A program made the translations under genes and the position numbers. 56,270 nucleotides of DNA from Muribaculaceae bacterium (GTDB lineage: Bacteria > Bacteroidota > Bacteroidia > Bacteroidales > Muribaculaceae): assembly GCA_022509145.1 (NCBI GenBank), contig JAFLTX010000004.1, positions 1 through 56,270 of the forward strand, read 5' to 3'. Shown here piece after piece: positions 1 to 8,066 of this stretch (the first letter of the stretch is position 1; every line of letters starts with the position of its first letter). Under the pieces are notes generated by a model. That model saw only the letters and a list, made by a program, of their open reading frames with translations, did no database searches and had not been told where the DNA came from.

Positions 1-55
1 ACCTGCAACCTTCTGATCCGTAGTCAGATGCTCTATTCAGTTGAGCTAACGGACC
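1..55 (-). tRNA. tRNA-Arg(ACG), 3' part cut off by the window edge
   Basis: Read on the minus strand from base 55, the sequence folds as the 5' part of a tRNA: acceptor strand GGTCCGT, TA at positions 8-9, D-arm GCTC...GAGC, and a 5-bp anticodon stem TCTGA/TCAGA around the loop CTACGGA, which places anticodon ACG (arginine, CGU family). The variable loop AGGTT and the start of the T stem are present. The T loop, 3' acceptor strand and any CCA lie outside the window. Confidence 0.93.
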
Positions 56-209
56 TATAATTGCGCCCGGGTTCTCCCCGTTTGCGAGTGCAAAATTACA
101 AAGATTTTTTAATTCCACAAAATTTCACGAAAAAAAATTTAACAAAATCGCGATATTTTTAATCGAGAGTGGGAAAGGAAGTGGCCGGGAGTGCAGTGTA
201 GGAGGTACT

Positions 210-245
210 GGGAGAGGAGGGAGAGGAGGGAGCGGAGGAAGAGGA
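210..245. repeat. 9-bp purine-rich tandem array (about 4 copies)
   Basis: Units GGGAGAGGA, GGGAGAGGA, GGGAGCGGA and GGAAGAGGA follow each other without gaps, and degraded G-rich sequence continues to about 275. The array fills part of the roughly 300-bp gene-free stretch 56-361, between the tRNA and the sigma-factor terminator. Apart from this array and the terminator I see no gene there; the bases nearest the tRNA (about 95-165) are A/T-rich. The G runs could form a quadruplex on the plus strand, which is inference. Confidence 0.8.
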
Positions 246-310
246 GGCATTGGGAGCGGAGGGGAGAATGTGCAGGGGATATTTTGGGCGCCGGTCCTTA
301 AGAAAAAGAA

Positions 311-334
311 GCCGCACCTGGGTGGAGGTGCGGC
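311..334 (-). terminator. Rho-independent terminator of the ECF sigma factor gene
   Basis: A perfect 9-bp G/C-rich stem (GCCGCACCT / AGGTGCGGC) with a 6-nt loop is followed on the minus strand by TTCTTTTTCTT. It lies about 27 bases past the stop codon of the sigma factor gene. Confidence 0.88.
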
Positions 335-361
335 GAGATATAGGAGTTGGGTATTATCGGA

Positions 362-952
362 TCAGACGGTGAGTACAATCTCCTTTTCGCTCGCGAGGCG
401 ACGGAGGTTGATTATGGCGTAACGCATACGACCGAGGGCGGTGTTGATGCTCACGCCGGTGAGCTCTGCAATCTCCTTGAAGGAGAGGTTTTGATAATAG
501 CGCATCTTCAGCACTTCCTTCTGAAGTTCCGGAAGGAGCTCGATGAGGTATTTCACGTCGTCGCGAATCTGGTCAGCGATGATGAGGTCTTCGATAGTAG
601 CCTCGCAGAGGTCTTTGCGGTTGAAAACGTCGATTTCCTCAATATCCGCGCTCTGCACGTTTTCCGACTTCTCCTGACGGAAATGGTCTATAATCAGATT
701 ATGGGCTATGCGTGAGATCCAAGCAGGGAAGCGGCCGTTTTCGGTGTAGCGTCCTTGCTTGATGGTAAGGATAGCTTTAACAAAAGTTTCCTGGAAGATA
801 TCATTGGCGATATCTTCGTTTTTTATGATTCTGAGGATGTAGTTAAAAATACGGTCTTGATGCCTCTTCAACAGAGTGTCGAATGCTTCATTGTTACCTG
901 AAGCATAAGCTTTAACCAATTGTTCGTCGGTTACGCTATGAGATTTTGCCAT
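362..952 (-). CDS. ECF-type RNA polymerase sigma-70 family factor
   Basis: A 196-aa alternative sigma factor that would direct core RNA polymerase to a dedicated promoter set. Region 2 spans about residues 11-95, with the core-binding helix around NDIFQETFVKA and a promoter-melting segment around FPAWISRIAHNLIIDHFRQ. Region 4, about residues 139-185, carries the helix-turn-helix LSFKEIAELTGVSINTA. The length is typical for the class. No anti-sigma factor gene is adjacent, so it may be controlled by transcription level or by a distant partner. It is monocistronic: a well-formed Bacteroidota promoter lies at 1049-1079 and a strong terminator follows at 311-334. The regulon cannot be read from the sequence. 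Confidence 0.93.
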   Translation of the reverse strand: MAKSHSVTDEQLVKAYASGNNEAFDTLLKRHQDRIFNYILRIIKNEDIANDIFQETFVKAILTIKQGRYTENGRFPAWISRIAHNLIIDHFRQEKSENVQSADIEEIDVFNRKDLCEATIEDLIIADQIRDDVKYLIELLPELQKEVLKMRYYQNLSFKEIAELTGVSINTALGRMRYAIINLRRLASEKEIVLTV

Positions 953-1048
953 CTTCTATTAACTTTAAAAATTAAGTAGAGATATTTCGATAGGCAATTT
1001 TTTTAGGTTAAATTTAGATTAATATTTAAAAATCCTGCTATTGGGTTG

Positions 1049-1079
1049 CAAAATTATAAAAAAATAATTAAAGTGCAAA
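1049..1079 (-). promoter_or_regulatory. Bacteroidota-type promoter for the ECF sigma factor gene
   Basis: Read on the minus strand: TTTG at 1079-1076, a 19-nt spacer, then TAATTTTG at 1056-1049, matching the primary-sigma consensus TTTG / TAnnTTTG. It leaves a leader of roughly 90 nt before the start codon at 952. The spacer 953-1168 is A/T-rich and shows no gene. Confidence 0.8.
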
Positions 1080-1168
1080 TAAAAATGGAATAAAAACGCA
1101 AAAATTACATTTTTACCGCACGTAGCAGCGTGTAAAGCTGCAGATTGACAATTATTCTGAAAAGAGCT

Positions 1169-2020
1169 TTAATTTGCAAAAACAGCCTTGACGGATGTCC
1201 AATTGTCAGCTTCCGTAACTGTTTCTGCAATTTTCATGCCGTAATTTCTGAGGGCCTCCTCGATAACCGGAACGTCGGTGAGATAGAAGCCGCTTAGCAG
1301 AAGAACGGCAGAAGGCGAGAGGGTGGCCACATATTTTTCGAGGTCGGCCAGGATGATGTTTCTGTTGATATTAGCCAGGAAGACGTCGACGTTTTTGAAC
1401 GGCTTCAAAGCCTCGGCGTCACCGCAAATCAAATCGACACTGGCAGAATTGAGGGCGACATTCTCCCGGGTGTTTTCAATTGCGTCGGCATCGATTTCAA
1501 TGCCTGTAACCTTCTCTGCACCAAGCATATCGGCGAGGATGGCGAGGATGCCTGTGCCCGTTCCCATATCGAGGACAGTTTTGCCGCCGAGGTCAAGGCC
1601 GAAGAGATGGTTCACCATCATGGAGGTGGTGGCATGGTGGCCCGTGCCGAAAGCCATCTTGGGATCGATTACAATTTCATACGGGGCCTGCGGGAAGTCG
1701 GAATGGAAGGTGGAATGAACCACGCACCGGCCGTCAGCAAGAACCAAAGGCTTGAAATAATTCTTCTCCCACTCTTCGTTCCAGTCCTGGTGGGGGATGA
1801 GGGAAGACTCCCATGACACCTGCGCATCCATGGGAAGGGCTGCAACGGCTTCCTCCACCGCACCGCGGGAGAAGAGCTTGGCGTCGCAGTAAGCCACAAG
1901 AGAGCCGGCACACTCCTCGAAAGAGTCGAAACCTGCATCCGCAAGAAATGCGGCAAGGAGGTCTGCCGCATCAGCTGAATAAGGTTTTATGTCAAAGACT
2001 GCCTTTACGTAATCGCTCAT
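1169..2020 (-). CDS. prmA: Ribosomal protein L11 methyltransferase PrmA
   Basis: A 283-aa cytosolic SAM-dependent enzyme that N-methylates ribosomal protein L11. The substrate-binding segment DPKMAFGTGHHATT (residues 119-132) precedes SAM motif I, VLDMGTGTGILA (149-160). The adenine/ribose acidic segment is GIEIDADA (173-180), and the catalytic-region motif ANINRNI begins at residue 216. These are the family hallmarks and the length is normal for the short Bacteroidota form. Its start codon overlaps the stop of the upstream 109-aa protein gene by 4 bases, so it is the last gene of a coupled minus-strand cluster with the holin-X-like protein. L11 methylation is usually non-essential. Confidence 0.96.
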   Translation of the reverse strand: MSDYVKAVFDIKPYSADAADLLAAFLADAGFDSFEECAGSLVAYCDAKLFSRGAVEEAVAALPMDAQVSWESSLIPHQDWNEEWEKNYFKPLVLADGRCVVHSTFHSDFPQAPYEIVIDPKMAFGTGHHATTSMMVNHLFGLDLGGKTVLDMGTGTGILAILADMLGAEKVTGIEIDADAIENTRENVALNSASVDLICGDAEALKPFKNVDVFLANINRNIILADLEKYVATLSPSAVLLLSGFYLTDVPVIEEALRNYGMKIAETVTEADNWTSVKAVFAN

Positions 2021-2346
2021 TTCTTTTTCCTGCTGAAAAGAGACACTAACTTGCGTCCGACGTTGAACAGAGAGAAACCGAGCATCAGATAATCGGCGAA
2101 ATTGAGGCCTTTGGCCACTCTCCCCACGATGCCAGAGGCGGAGATGGAAGATTTTCCGCCGAGGAGGGGGACACTGTTGCGCAGGCGTTTTGTATCTTTG
2201 GAAACCTGCTCTCTGAGAATCTCGCGTTTGAGCAGAAGGAGCGCGCGCTGATAGCGGAGCTCGTCGAGCGAGTAACCTTGAAATTCTTTTTGCGGGTGCT
2301 GAGCGCCTGAATCGGGCTGGGCGTTGGGTATGGAATCCTGTTTCAT
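2017..2346 (-). CDS. Small basic protein of unknown function, C-terminal amphipathic/membrane-proximal segment
   Basis: A 109-aa protein I cannot assign to a named family. Residues 1-25 are polar. Residues 26-55 are charged and probably helical (DELRYQRALLLLKREILREQ). Residues 75-105 hold a hydrophobic stretch (LNFADYLMLGFSLFNVGRKL) ending in a lysine/arginine tail, SRKKK. It is translationally coupled on both sides by 4-base overlaps, with the holin-X-like membrane protein upstream and prmA downstream. The pairing of a holin-X-like protein with a small basic protein recalls the yqjE-yqjK pair of Enterobacteria. That comparison rests on gene order and size, not on proven homology. Confidence 0.75.
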   Translation of the reverse strand: MKQDSIPNAQPDSGAQHPQKEFQGYSLDELRYQRALLLLKREILREQVSKDTKRLRNSVPLLGGKSSISASGIVGRVAKGLNFADYLMLGFSLFNVGRKLVSLFSRKKK

Positions 2347-2696
2347 TTCTTCTTGGGTGTTAAAAAGAGTTTAGTAATCAACTTGGTGATAGGATTCACC
2401 ACCAACGGGTTTCTCAGGAGATAGAGCAGAGCTATCAGCAACAGCAGGATGCCACCTACCGTGACACAAGCGAGGGAGTGGGGCATAAAGAGGTTGAAGA
2501 GGTCGACCAGTGCAAAGGCAAAGACGATGAGGACCACCATCCCGACGATAAAGAGCACTATAACCAAAATGAGCGACGAGACGAGCACACTGAGCTTCTC
2601 GGCGGCGGTAAGTTTGAGATATTCAACCTCGACGGTGAGCCAGTTTTTCACTTCTGACACCACGGATTTCATTTCGTCTCCTACATTCTTCTCCAT
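2343..2696 (-). CDS. Holin-X/YqjE-like inner membrane protein
   Basis: A 117-aa integral membrane protein of the phage-holin-3_6 / Actinobacterial holin-X type; despite the name, such proteins are normally chromosomal. An N-terminal soluble helix (residues 1-34) is followed by two strong transmembrane segments at about 36-66 and 75-95, and a basic tail ending TPKKK. I chose the ATG at 2696 rather than the in-frame TTG at 2702, because the sequence MEKNVGDEM is a more ordinary start. The gene overlaps the next one by 4 bases. There is no lysin or other phage gene nearby, so a prophage origin is not supported. A role in envelope or stress physiology is inference. Confidence 0.8.
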   Translation of the reverse strand: MEKNVGDEMKSVVSEVKNWLTVEVEYLKLTAAEKLSVLVSSLILVIVLFIVGMVVLIVFAFALVDLFNLFMPHSLACVTVGGILLLLIALLYLLRNPLVVNPITKLITKLFLTPKKK

Positions 2697-2882
2697 ACAC
2701 AAAAAGAATTAAAAAGGGAATTTACAAAGAGGGGATAAATTAAAGAGGATGAAGCCTGAGCGTAAGGCACGGGAGATAAGATGCATCCTCCGGAAGAGAT
2801 GAGATTACATCAGGCCCAAGATTATGATTATGAGGGTGAGTAAAAATCAAATTTTACACACCCTCCAAAATCTTGAGAACGA

Positions 2883-3074
2883 TCAATCTTCACCTGCGAG
2901 TTCAGCCACGAGAGCGTCAACCTCAGCGTCGCTGATTTTGAGGCCGTTTCTTTTGAGGACACGGCAGATTCTCTCGCGCACCTTTTCGCCCTTTTCGGGG
3001 GCAAAGAGGAGGGCTGCACCGGCGCCTACGAGCGCACCGCCAAGAAAGGCGCTAATAAGAACTGTAGCTTTCAT
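2883..3074 (-). CDS. YtxH-like small membrane protein (copy 2)
   Basis: A 63-aa protein with an N-terminal Gly/Ala-rich transmembrane helix (about residues 4-25, FLGGALVGAGAALLFAPEKG). The YtxH signature LFAPEKGEKVRERI follows, then a charged helical tail. It is paralogous to the next gene upstream (3090-3290): both share the G-A-A-x-GLL-APEKG core and the KI/RI-x-RVL segment. YtxH-like proteins are often envelope or stress-associated, but the molecular role is unknown. It starts 15 bases after its paralogue ends. Between 2697 and 2882 I see only an imperfect inverted GAGGATG / CATCCTC pair and no gene. Confidence 0.82.
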   Translation of the reverse strand: MKATVLISAFLGGALVGAGAALLFAPEKGEKVRERICRVLKRNGLKISDAEVDALVAELAGED

Positions 3075-3089
3075 GTTGCGGAATGGAGA

Positions 3090-3290
3090 TTAAATGTTTT
3101 CCAATTGTTCTTCGATTTCGTCAACGAGTTCTTCCATTTTGTCTTTCTTCAGGCAGATGCCTTTTTCTCTGAGAACTCGGGCGATTTTTCTGCGGGTTTC
3201 GCTACCCTTTTCGGGGGCGCAAAGGAGACCTACGGCAGCTCCTGCGATTGCACCGCCAACTACTGCGCAAATAACGTGTAAAGGTTTCAT
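3090..3290 (-). CDS. YtxH-like small membrane protein (copy 1)
   Basis: A protein of about 66 aa with one N-terminal transmembrane helix (HVICAVVGGAIAGAAVGLL), the YtxH signature CAPEKGSETRRKIARVL, and an acidic C-terminal helix. I chose the ATG at 3290. A longer frame begins at a TTG at 3341, but the extra residues are not hydrophobic and would displace the membrane helix from the N terminus. It is the first gene of the minus-strand small envelope cluster and is divergent from the secreted-protein gene at 3486. The 195-bp divergent spacer has an A/T-rich leader and a short TGCAGT/ACTGCA hairpin at 3347-3371, but no clear promoter match. Confidence 0.82.
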   Translation of the reverse strand: MKPLHVICAVVGGAIAGAAVGLLCAPEKGSETRRKIARVLREKGICLKKDKMEELVDEIEEQLENI

Positions 3291-3485
3291 AAATACAAAA
3301 TTTAAGATTCGTTTACCATTATAACGCAAATGGGGGCACAATAGTTTGCAGTATGATTGAAAAAAACTGCATAAACATCTAAATAATGTTAAACTTCGCC
3401 GGGGAGCTGTTGTCTAAGTAAAAAGAAATGATTATTTTTACACTTTGAAAAATTTGTACACAATAAAAATGAAAGGGATTGCAAT

Positions 3486-4805
3486 ATGAAAACGAAGAGC
3501 CTCTTAACAATCGCTTCCATTGCATTCTGCCTGAGTGCGAGTGCTTACGACTACACAGACGACATATATTACAATCCGAAGAAGGAAACCAAGACGACGA
3601 AAGTTGCTACCACGAAAAGCAAGCAGACCTCGAATCTGGTGGACTTCTCGACGATTGACGTGGATGAATACAACCGTCGCGGGCAGTATTTCTACACCTC
3701 GGTAGACACAATCGGCTACGGGGTGGAGAACGACCCTGACTTCGTGTATACCACCCAGATACAGAAGTTTTACAACCCGACGATAGTTGTAGACAACGCC
3801 TCTATCCTCGACGACGTGCTTTCCAACTCTTACGGGAACATCGACATCATCTACAACTACAACGGCATACCCAGCTTCCAGCCATGGGCATATTCCTGGC
3901 CTTCATACTGGGGATATTCGTCGTGGTACAGCCCATTGAGCTGGAGCTTCAACTTCGGACCGCTGAGCTTAGGCTGGAACAGCTGGTGGAACTGGGGTCC
4001 GTCATGGAGCTGGAACTGGGGTCCGTCATGGAGCTGGGGATGGGGCGGACCCGCCTGGGGACCCTCTTGGACATGGGGTCCGTCGTGGAGCTGGGGCTGG
4101 GGTGGACCCGGCTGGAGACCGCACCCCGGACGTCCCGGACCTGGACCGGGATGGGGTCCCGGATGGGGACCTGGACCGTCCAGACCGATGGCGACTTATT
4201 CGCCCAACGGGAGAGCTCCCTTCGGCGGACAAGCACGACCCGGGACAGTGGCAGGCGGTAACTACGTAGGCGGAAACAGACCTTCAACCGGCCGACCCGG
4301 TGCAGCCACACCCAACCGACCCGGAGCAGGCACGGCGACAAGACCTTCAACTGCTAATCCTCCGGCTGGGGAAACGCCCGGAGTAGGCACAGCGCCAAAC
4401 CACACTCCGTCGACAGGCACAACCGCGCCGCGCAATCCGAGCGGCAGAGGTCCGGTATCGAATTCGGTATCGACTCCAGGGAACGCGCCTCAGCAGCCTT
4501 CGACAACGCGTCCGGCCACAAACACCAATACGCGACCGGCCACAACGACGACTACAAGGCCGGCAACAAATACGACCACGCGCCCTTCCACAACGACAAC
4601 TACAAGGCCGTCGACCACCACAACGAGACCTTCCGGCACAACGCAACGGAACACCTCCACCCAGCGTTCGTCAGGCAGCAGCTCGGGCAGGAGCTCGGTG
4701 GGCACCAGCAGCGGCAGCCGTAGCAGCTACGGCGGAGGCGGGAGCAGAGGCTCGTCGGGCGGCTCGAGAAGCGGCGGTGGCAGGAGCGGCGGCGGCAGAC
4801 GCTAA
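3486..4805 (+). CDS. Secreted low-complexity protein rich in Trp/Gly/Pro, then Thr-Arg-Pro repeats
   Basis: A 439-aa protein with a clear signal peptide (cleavage expected after ASA at residue 20). I do not recognise a named domain. Residues 21-130 form the only ordinary-complexity part, rich in Tyr/Asp/Asn. Residues 133-230 are a Trp/Gly/Pro tract built on GPSWSWGWGG-like units. Residues 240-340 are Pro/Gly/Asn/Thr-rich, and about 340-400 is a run of TRPATTTT / TRPSTTTT units. The C terminus is Ser/Gly/Arg-rich (SGGGRSGGGRR). It is the first gene of a block followed by two outer-membrane barrels. The composition suggests a surface or wall-spanning flexible protein, which is inference. No Type IX C-terminal domain is evident. 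Confidence 0.8.
   Translation: MKTKSLLTIASIAFCLSASAYDYTDDIYYNPKKETKTTKVATTKSKQTSNLVDFSTIDVDEYNRRGQYFYTSVDTIGYGVENDPDFVYTTQIQKFYNPTIVVDNASILDDVLSNSYGNIDIIYNYNGIPSFQPWAYSWPSYWGYSSWYSPLSWSFNFGPLSLGWNSWWNWGPSWSWNWGPSWSWGWGGPAWGPSWTWGPSWSWGWGGPGWRPHPGRPGPGPGWGPGWGPGPSRPMATYSPNGRAPFGGQARPGTVAGGNYVGGNRPSTGRPGAATPNRPGAGTATRPSTANPPAGETPGVGTAPNHTPSTGTTAPRNPSGRGPVSNSVSTPGNAPQQPSTTRPATNTNTRPATTTTTRPATNTTTRPSTTTTTRPSTTTTRPSGTTQRNTSTQRSSGSSSGRSSVGTSSGSRSSYGGGGSRGSSGGSRSGGGRSGGGRR
3990..4037 (+). repeat. Perfect 24-bp tandem duplication inside the Trp-rich coding tract
   Basis: Two identical 24-base units (beginning AACTGGGGTCCGTC) lie head to tail at 3990-4013 and 4014-4037. Diverged copies follow to about 4100. 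Each unit encodes eight residues of the NWGPSWSW type, so changes in copy number keep the reading frame. Confidence 0.85.
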
Positions 4806-4849
4806 GCGGGATCTTAACATCAACGAGAAACCAAAGAAAACTATCGAGA

Positions 4850-6595
4850 ATGAAGAAGATATTGACATTAGGGCTTGCCGCGGCGATAGGCGCGGGAGCG
4901 GCATACAGCCAAAGCCCGATAGACGCATACAGGTTAAGCCAACCTGATCTTAAAGGGACTGCCCGCTACATGAGTATGGCCGGAGCGTTCGGGGCTCTTG
5001 GAGGCGACCTCTCGACTCTGTCGCACAATCCGGCCGGCATAGGCGTTTACAGGAACAACGAAGTAGGGTTTACGCTGGATCTGGACATGCAGCATTCCGA
5101 ATCGAAGTCGAACGCCTTCACCACGGGGGTAGACCAGACCAAGTTTTATCTGAACAACATCGGGTTCGTATGGACCCTTCGGTTGCCGAGCACGACGTGT
5201 CCCAACTTCAACATCGGGTTTACCTACGACAAGAGCACATCGTTCAACAGGCGATATCGCGGTGCGATAAATCTGACGAACTCACTTTCGAACTATATTG
5301 CGGCCACGACTACAGAAGGCGGTTATACTCCCGGCCAACTGTTGGGGGAAACGGATAAGGACGATCCTTATAACCCGACAAGCGGCTACGGCGCACCCTG
5401 GCTGTCGGTACTGGCTGCGCAAGGTTATCTGATTTCATCGCAGCCGGTCAAAGGATACAACAAACCGAATTACGAAGGCCAATGGAATAGCAACACATCA
5501 GGCATCGGATATTTTGACGTGACCGAATCGGGGTGTGTGGACTCTTACAACATCGCCCTCGGCGGCAACATATCGAATGTGGTGTATTGGGGTATGGACT
5601 TCGACATCACCCACATGAGCTACACGCTGACTCCCAACTGGACCGAATACCTGACGAACGCCCAGGTGCCCGACGACAATGACGTGCTCGAAACGATGAA
5701 TTCACAGTGGACCCTTTCGAACTATTATCGTTGTACAGGCACGGGGTTCAACTATAAACTGGGGTTGATCGTGAAGCCTATACAGGAGCTTCGCCTGGGG
5801 TTCTCTTTCCAAACGCCGACATGGTATAACCTCACGGAAAACTTCTGGGGAGACCTCGACGCCGTATTCACGGGTCAAAACAAGGATCCGGAGTCGGTAT
5901 TGGCCCAAACGCCTGAGGGCTACAACACCGTGAATTTCCGCACTCCATGGAAAATCAACGCGAGCGCTGCCGCCGTTCTCTTCAACCGCCTTATCATCTC
6001 GGCCGAATATGAATGGACGAAATATAAGAGCATGAAGTATTCCACTCCTACCTATTATGGGTACGGGAACGACTACGGCTACTGGGATGACTTCTATCCA
6101 TATCCGTGGGACCCGTGGGATCCTTATGCAGCCAGCTCGAATTATGACCCGTATATCTCGAACGATTCATACTATTACACCAACGAGAATATCCGCGAGT
6201 ATTACCGCAGCACCAACACGCTGCGCCTCGGGGCAGAGTTCAGAGTGACACCCCAGCTGAGCGTAAGGGCCGGCTACAGCGTTGTGAGCTCGCCGGTAAA
6301 CGACGACGCGAAAAGCTACATGATAGAAACGGCAGGGACAGTGCCCAACTATCGCTGGGACAACACCACGAATTACGTGACCTGCGGTCTCGGATATAAG
6401 ATAAAGAATTTCTACATCGATCTGGCTTACGTCTATAAGCAGATGAGCTCGACGTTCCACGCGTTCTCGCCCTGGTACAACTTCAACGAAGGGGAGGCCG
6501 GGTATATCCCGAACAAGCTGAATGTAGAGACACAGACGGCAGCCCTGTCGTTCAAGAATTCACAAGTAGTATTATCAGCCGGATTCAAATTCTAA
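4850..6595 (+). CDS. Outer-membrane transport barrel, FadL/TodX (OMPP1)-like
   Basis: A 581-aa protein with a signal peptide (residues 1-20). Near the N terminus it has SMAGAFGALGGDLSTLSHNPAGIGVYR (about residues 42-68, quoted here in two parts: SMAGAFGALGGDL and SHNPAGIGVYR), which is the signature of the FadL/TodX superfamily often annotated 'hemin receptor' in Bacteroidales. Beta-strand alternation continues to a C-terminal aromatic residue (SAGFKF), as expected for a barrel. A Tyr/Asp/Pro-rich insertion around residues 400-435 is probably an extracellular loop. The substrate is unknown; hydrophobic compounds are the family norm. The barrel gene that follows begins one base after its stop codon, so the two are surely cotranscribed. 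Confidence 0.82.
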   Translation: MKKILTLGLAAAIGAGAAYSQSPIDAYRLSQPDLKGTARYMSMAGAFGALGGDLSTLSHNPAGIGVYRNNEVGFTLDLDMQHSESKSNAFTTGVDQTKFYLNNIGFVWTLRLPSTTCPNFNIGFTYDKSTSFNRRYRGAINLTNSLSNYIAATTTEGGYTPGQLLGETDKDDPYNPTSGYGAPWLSVLAAQGYLISSQPVKGYNKPNYEGQWNSNTSGIGYFDVTESGCVDSYNIALGGNISNVVYWGMDFDITHMSYTLTPNWTEYLTNAQVPDDNDVLETMNSQWTLSNYYRCTGTGFNYKLGLIVKPIQELRLGFSFQTPTWYNLTENFWGDLDAVFTGQNKDPESVLAQTPEGYNTVNFRTPWKINASAAAVLFNRLIISAEYEWTKYKSMKYSTPTYYGYGNDYGYWDDFYPYPWDPWDPYAASSNYDPYISNDSYYYTNENIREYYRSTNTLRLGAEFRVTPQLSVRAGYSVVSSPVNDDAKSYMIETAGTVPNYRWDNTTNYVTCGLGYKIKNFYIDLAYVYKQMSSTFHAFSPWYNFNEGEAGYIPNKLNVETQTAALSFKNSQVVLSAGFKF

Positions 6596-6596
6596 G

Positions 6597-7964
6597 ATGA
6601 AAATCAACCTAAAAAGGCCTCATGCATTCGCCTCGATTCTGATGATCGGGGCGATAAATGTATGCATGGGTGCCACACATCACCCCACGGCGCAAGACGA
6701 AGGACCCTTGCGCCATCATTCTTTTGTAGACATACAGGAAGATTCCCTGCGAGCCAACCACAAGATCATCTATATCGACGGGAAGCCCGTGCAGTTGACC
6801 GAAGAGCACCTCGACTCTGTAAGAAGGATGATCGATATGTTTTATTTCGACCAATTCCGCAACTTCTCCGACCCTGCAGCGCCCTATTTCCTCTTCATGA
6901 GCAAAGACGCGCAGCTGGCGATGGGTGTGGGCGGTTGCGTGAGGATGCGCGCCTGGTATGACTGGGGAGGAGCGATTCCTGCCAACGGGTTTGCGCCTTA
7001 CCTGATACCGATGGAGCCGGATCCGACGAACATGAGGAAATTCGGCACGACACCTTCCGGATCTACGCTCTTCTTCAGAGTAATAGGCCGAAACAAGAAA
7101 CTTGGTGATTACCAGCTCTATATCGAGGCTAATTTCAACGGATACGGCGGAAAAGACTTTCACCTGAAGAAAGCGTACGCATCAATCAACGACTGGACAA
7201 TCGGCTACGCTTCGACCACCTTCTCCGACCCGGCCGCCCTTCCTCCGACAGTGGATGCCTCAGGGCCCAACAACAAACTGTCGTCGACGTCGGTGCTGGT
7301 GAGATATATGCATAATTTCGGGAAACACTGGACCCTCGCCACCTCCGTGGAGACACCGGCATCGGCAATGAGCCTCGACGAGAACACGAAGAAAGTGACC
7401 GACTGGCTGCCCGATTTCGCCGCCTTCATGCAATACGCCTGGGGTAGGAGCGAGCACATCCGTCTGGCAGGTATTGTGCGGACACTTTCATACCGCGACC
7501 TGCTTCAAAAGAAGAACTTCAACAAAGTAGGGTGGGGTTTGCTGCTGTCGGGGGTAGTGCACCCCATACCGCAACTGACGGCCTACGGAAACGTATGTTA
7601 CGGCCAAGGGTATGAAAGCTTATGCGGCGACCTGCAGATTGGGAATTACGACCTTGTGGCGATGCCAGACGGAAGCGGAAAGATGTATGCCCCCTTTGCA
7701 TTGGGGTGGAACCTCGGCGTACAATACAACATCCTTCCGAACCTCTTCGCGTCATTGACATTCTCGGAGAGCCGATATTTTGCAAAAGAAGGAACTGACG
7801 GGAGCGAATACAAGTGGGGCAACTTCTTGGCAGCCAACGTATTCTGGAACATCACCCCGCGCATACAGTGCGGACTTGAGTTCGACACCGGCGAGCGTAA
7901 AAACATAGACGGGCGCCACAGGAGAGCCCAGCGAGTAGGGGCGATGGCCCAGTTCTCATTCTAA
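6597..7964 (+). CDS. DcaP-like outer-membrane porin
   Basis: A 455-aa protein with an N-terminal signal sequence, then a short helical or coiled segment (about residues 45-95), then a barrel from about residue 100 to the C-terminal AMAQFSF. Features such as the segment MGVGGCVRMRAWYDWGG, strands ending in aromatic residues and a terminal Phe resemble trimeric porins of the DcaP type. The assignment rests on overall pattern and is moderate. The gene lies one base after the FadL-like gene, so together they form an outer-membrane pair behind the Trp-rich secreted protein. The substrate cannot be read from the sequence. Confidence 0.65.
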   Translation: MKINLKRPHAFASILMIGAINVCMGATHHPTAQDEGPLRHHSFVDIQEDSLRANHKIIYIDGKPVQLTEEHLDSVRRMIDMFYFDQFRNFSDPAAPYFLFMSKDAQLAMGVGGCVRMRAWYDWGGAIPANGFAPYLIPMEPDPTNMRKFGTTPSGSTLFFRVIGRNKKLGDYQLYIEANFNGYGGKDFHLKKAYASINDWTIGYASTTFSDPAALPPTVDASGPNNKLSSTSVLVRYMHNFGKHWTLATSVETPASAMSLDENTKKVTDWLPDFAAFMQYAWGRSEHIRLAGIVRTLSYRDLLQKKNFNKVGWGLLLSGVVHPIPQLTAYGNVCYGQGYESLCGDLQIGNYDLVAMPDGSGKMYAPFALGWNLGVQYNILPNLFASLTFSESRYFAKEGTDGSEYKWGNFLAANVFWNITPRIQCGLEFDTGERKNIDGRHRRAQRVGAMAQFSF

Positions 7965-7980
7965 AGAGCATTACAAACGA

Positions 7981-8066
7981 GCTAAAAAGGAAGAAGCACA
8001 CAAGGTAAAAAAGACGCACGAGGTAAAGAGGAAGAAATGAGCTAAAGAGGAAGATGCAAACGAGTC
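7981..8066 (+). repeat. Degenerate ~20-bp purine-rich repeat reaching into the next start codon
   Basis: Four related units begin GCTAAAAAGG, GGTAAAAAAG, GGTAAAGAGG and GCTAAAGAGG at 7981, 8004, 8022 and 8041. The last unit runs over the start codon at 8054. The first and last units are the most similar. The spacer holds no other signal. Confidence 0.6.

Noticed and set aside
2343-2696. Holin-like protein as evidence of a prophage
   Set aside because: No lysin, terminase, capsid or integrase is nearby, and the holin-X/YqjE type is usually a chromosomal envelope protein.
3090-3341. Longer YtxH protein starting at the TTG at 3341
   Set aside because: The extra residues are hydrophilic and push the membrane helix inward; the ATG at 3290 gives the normal family start.
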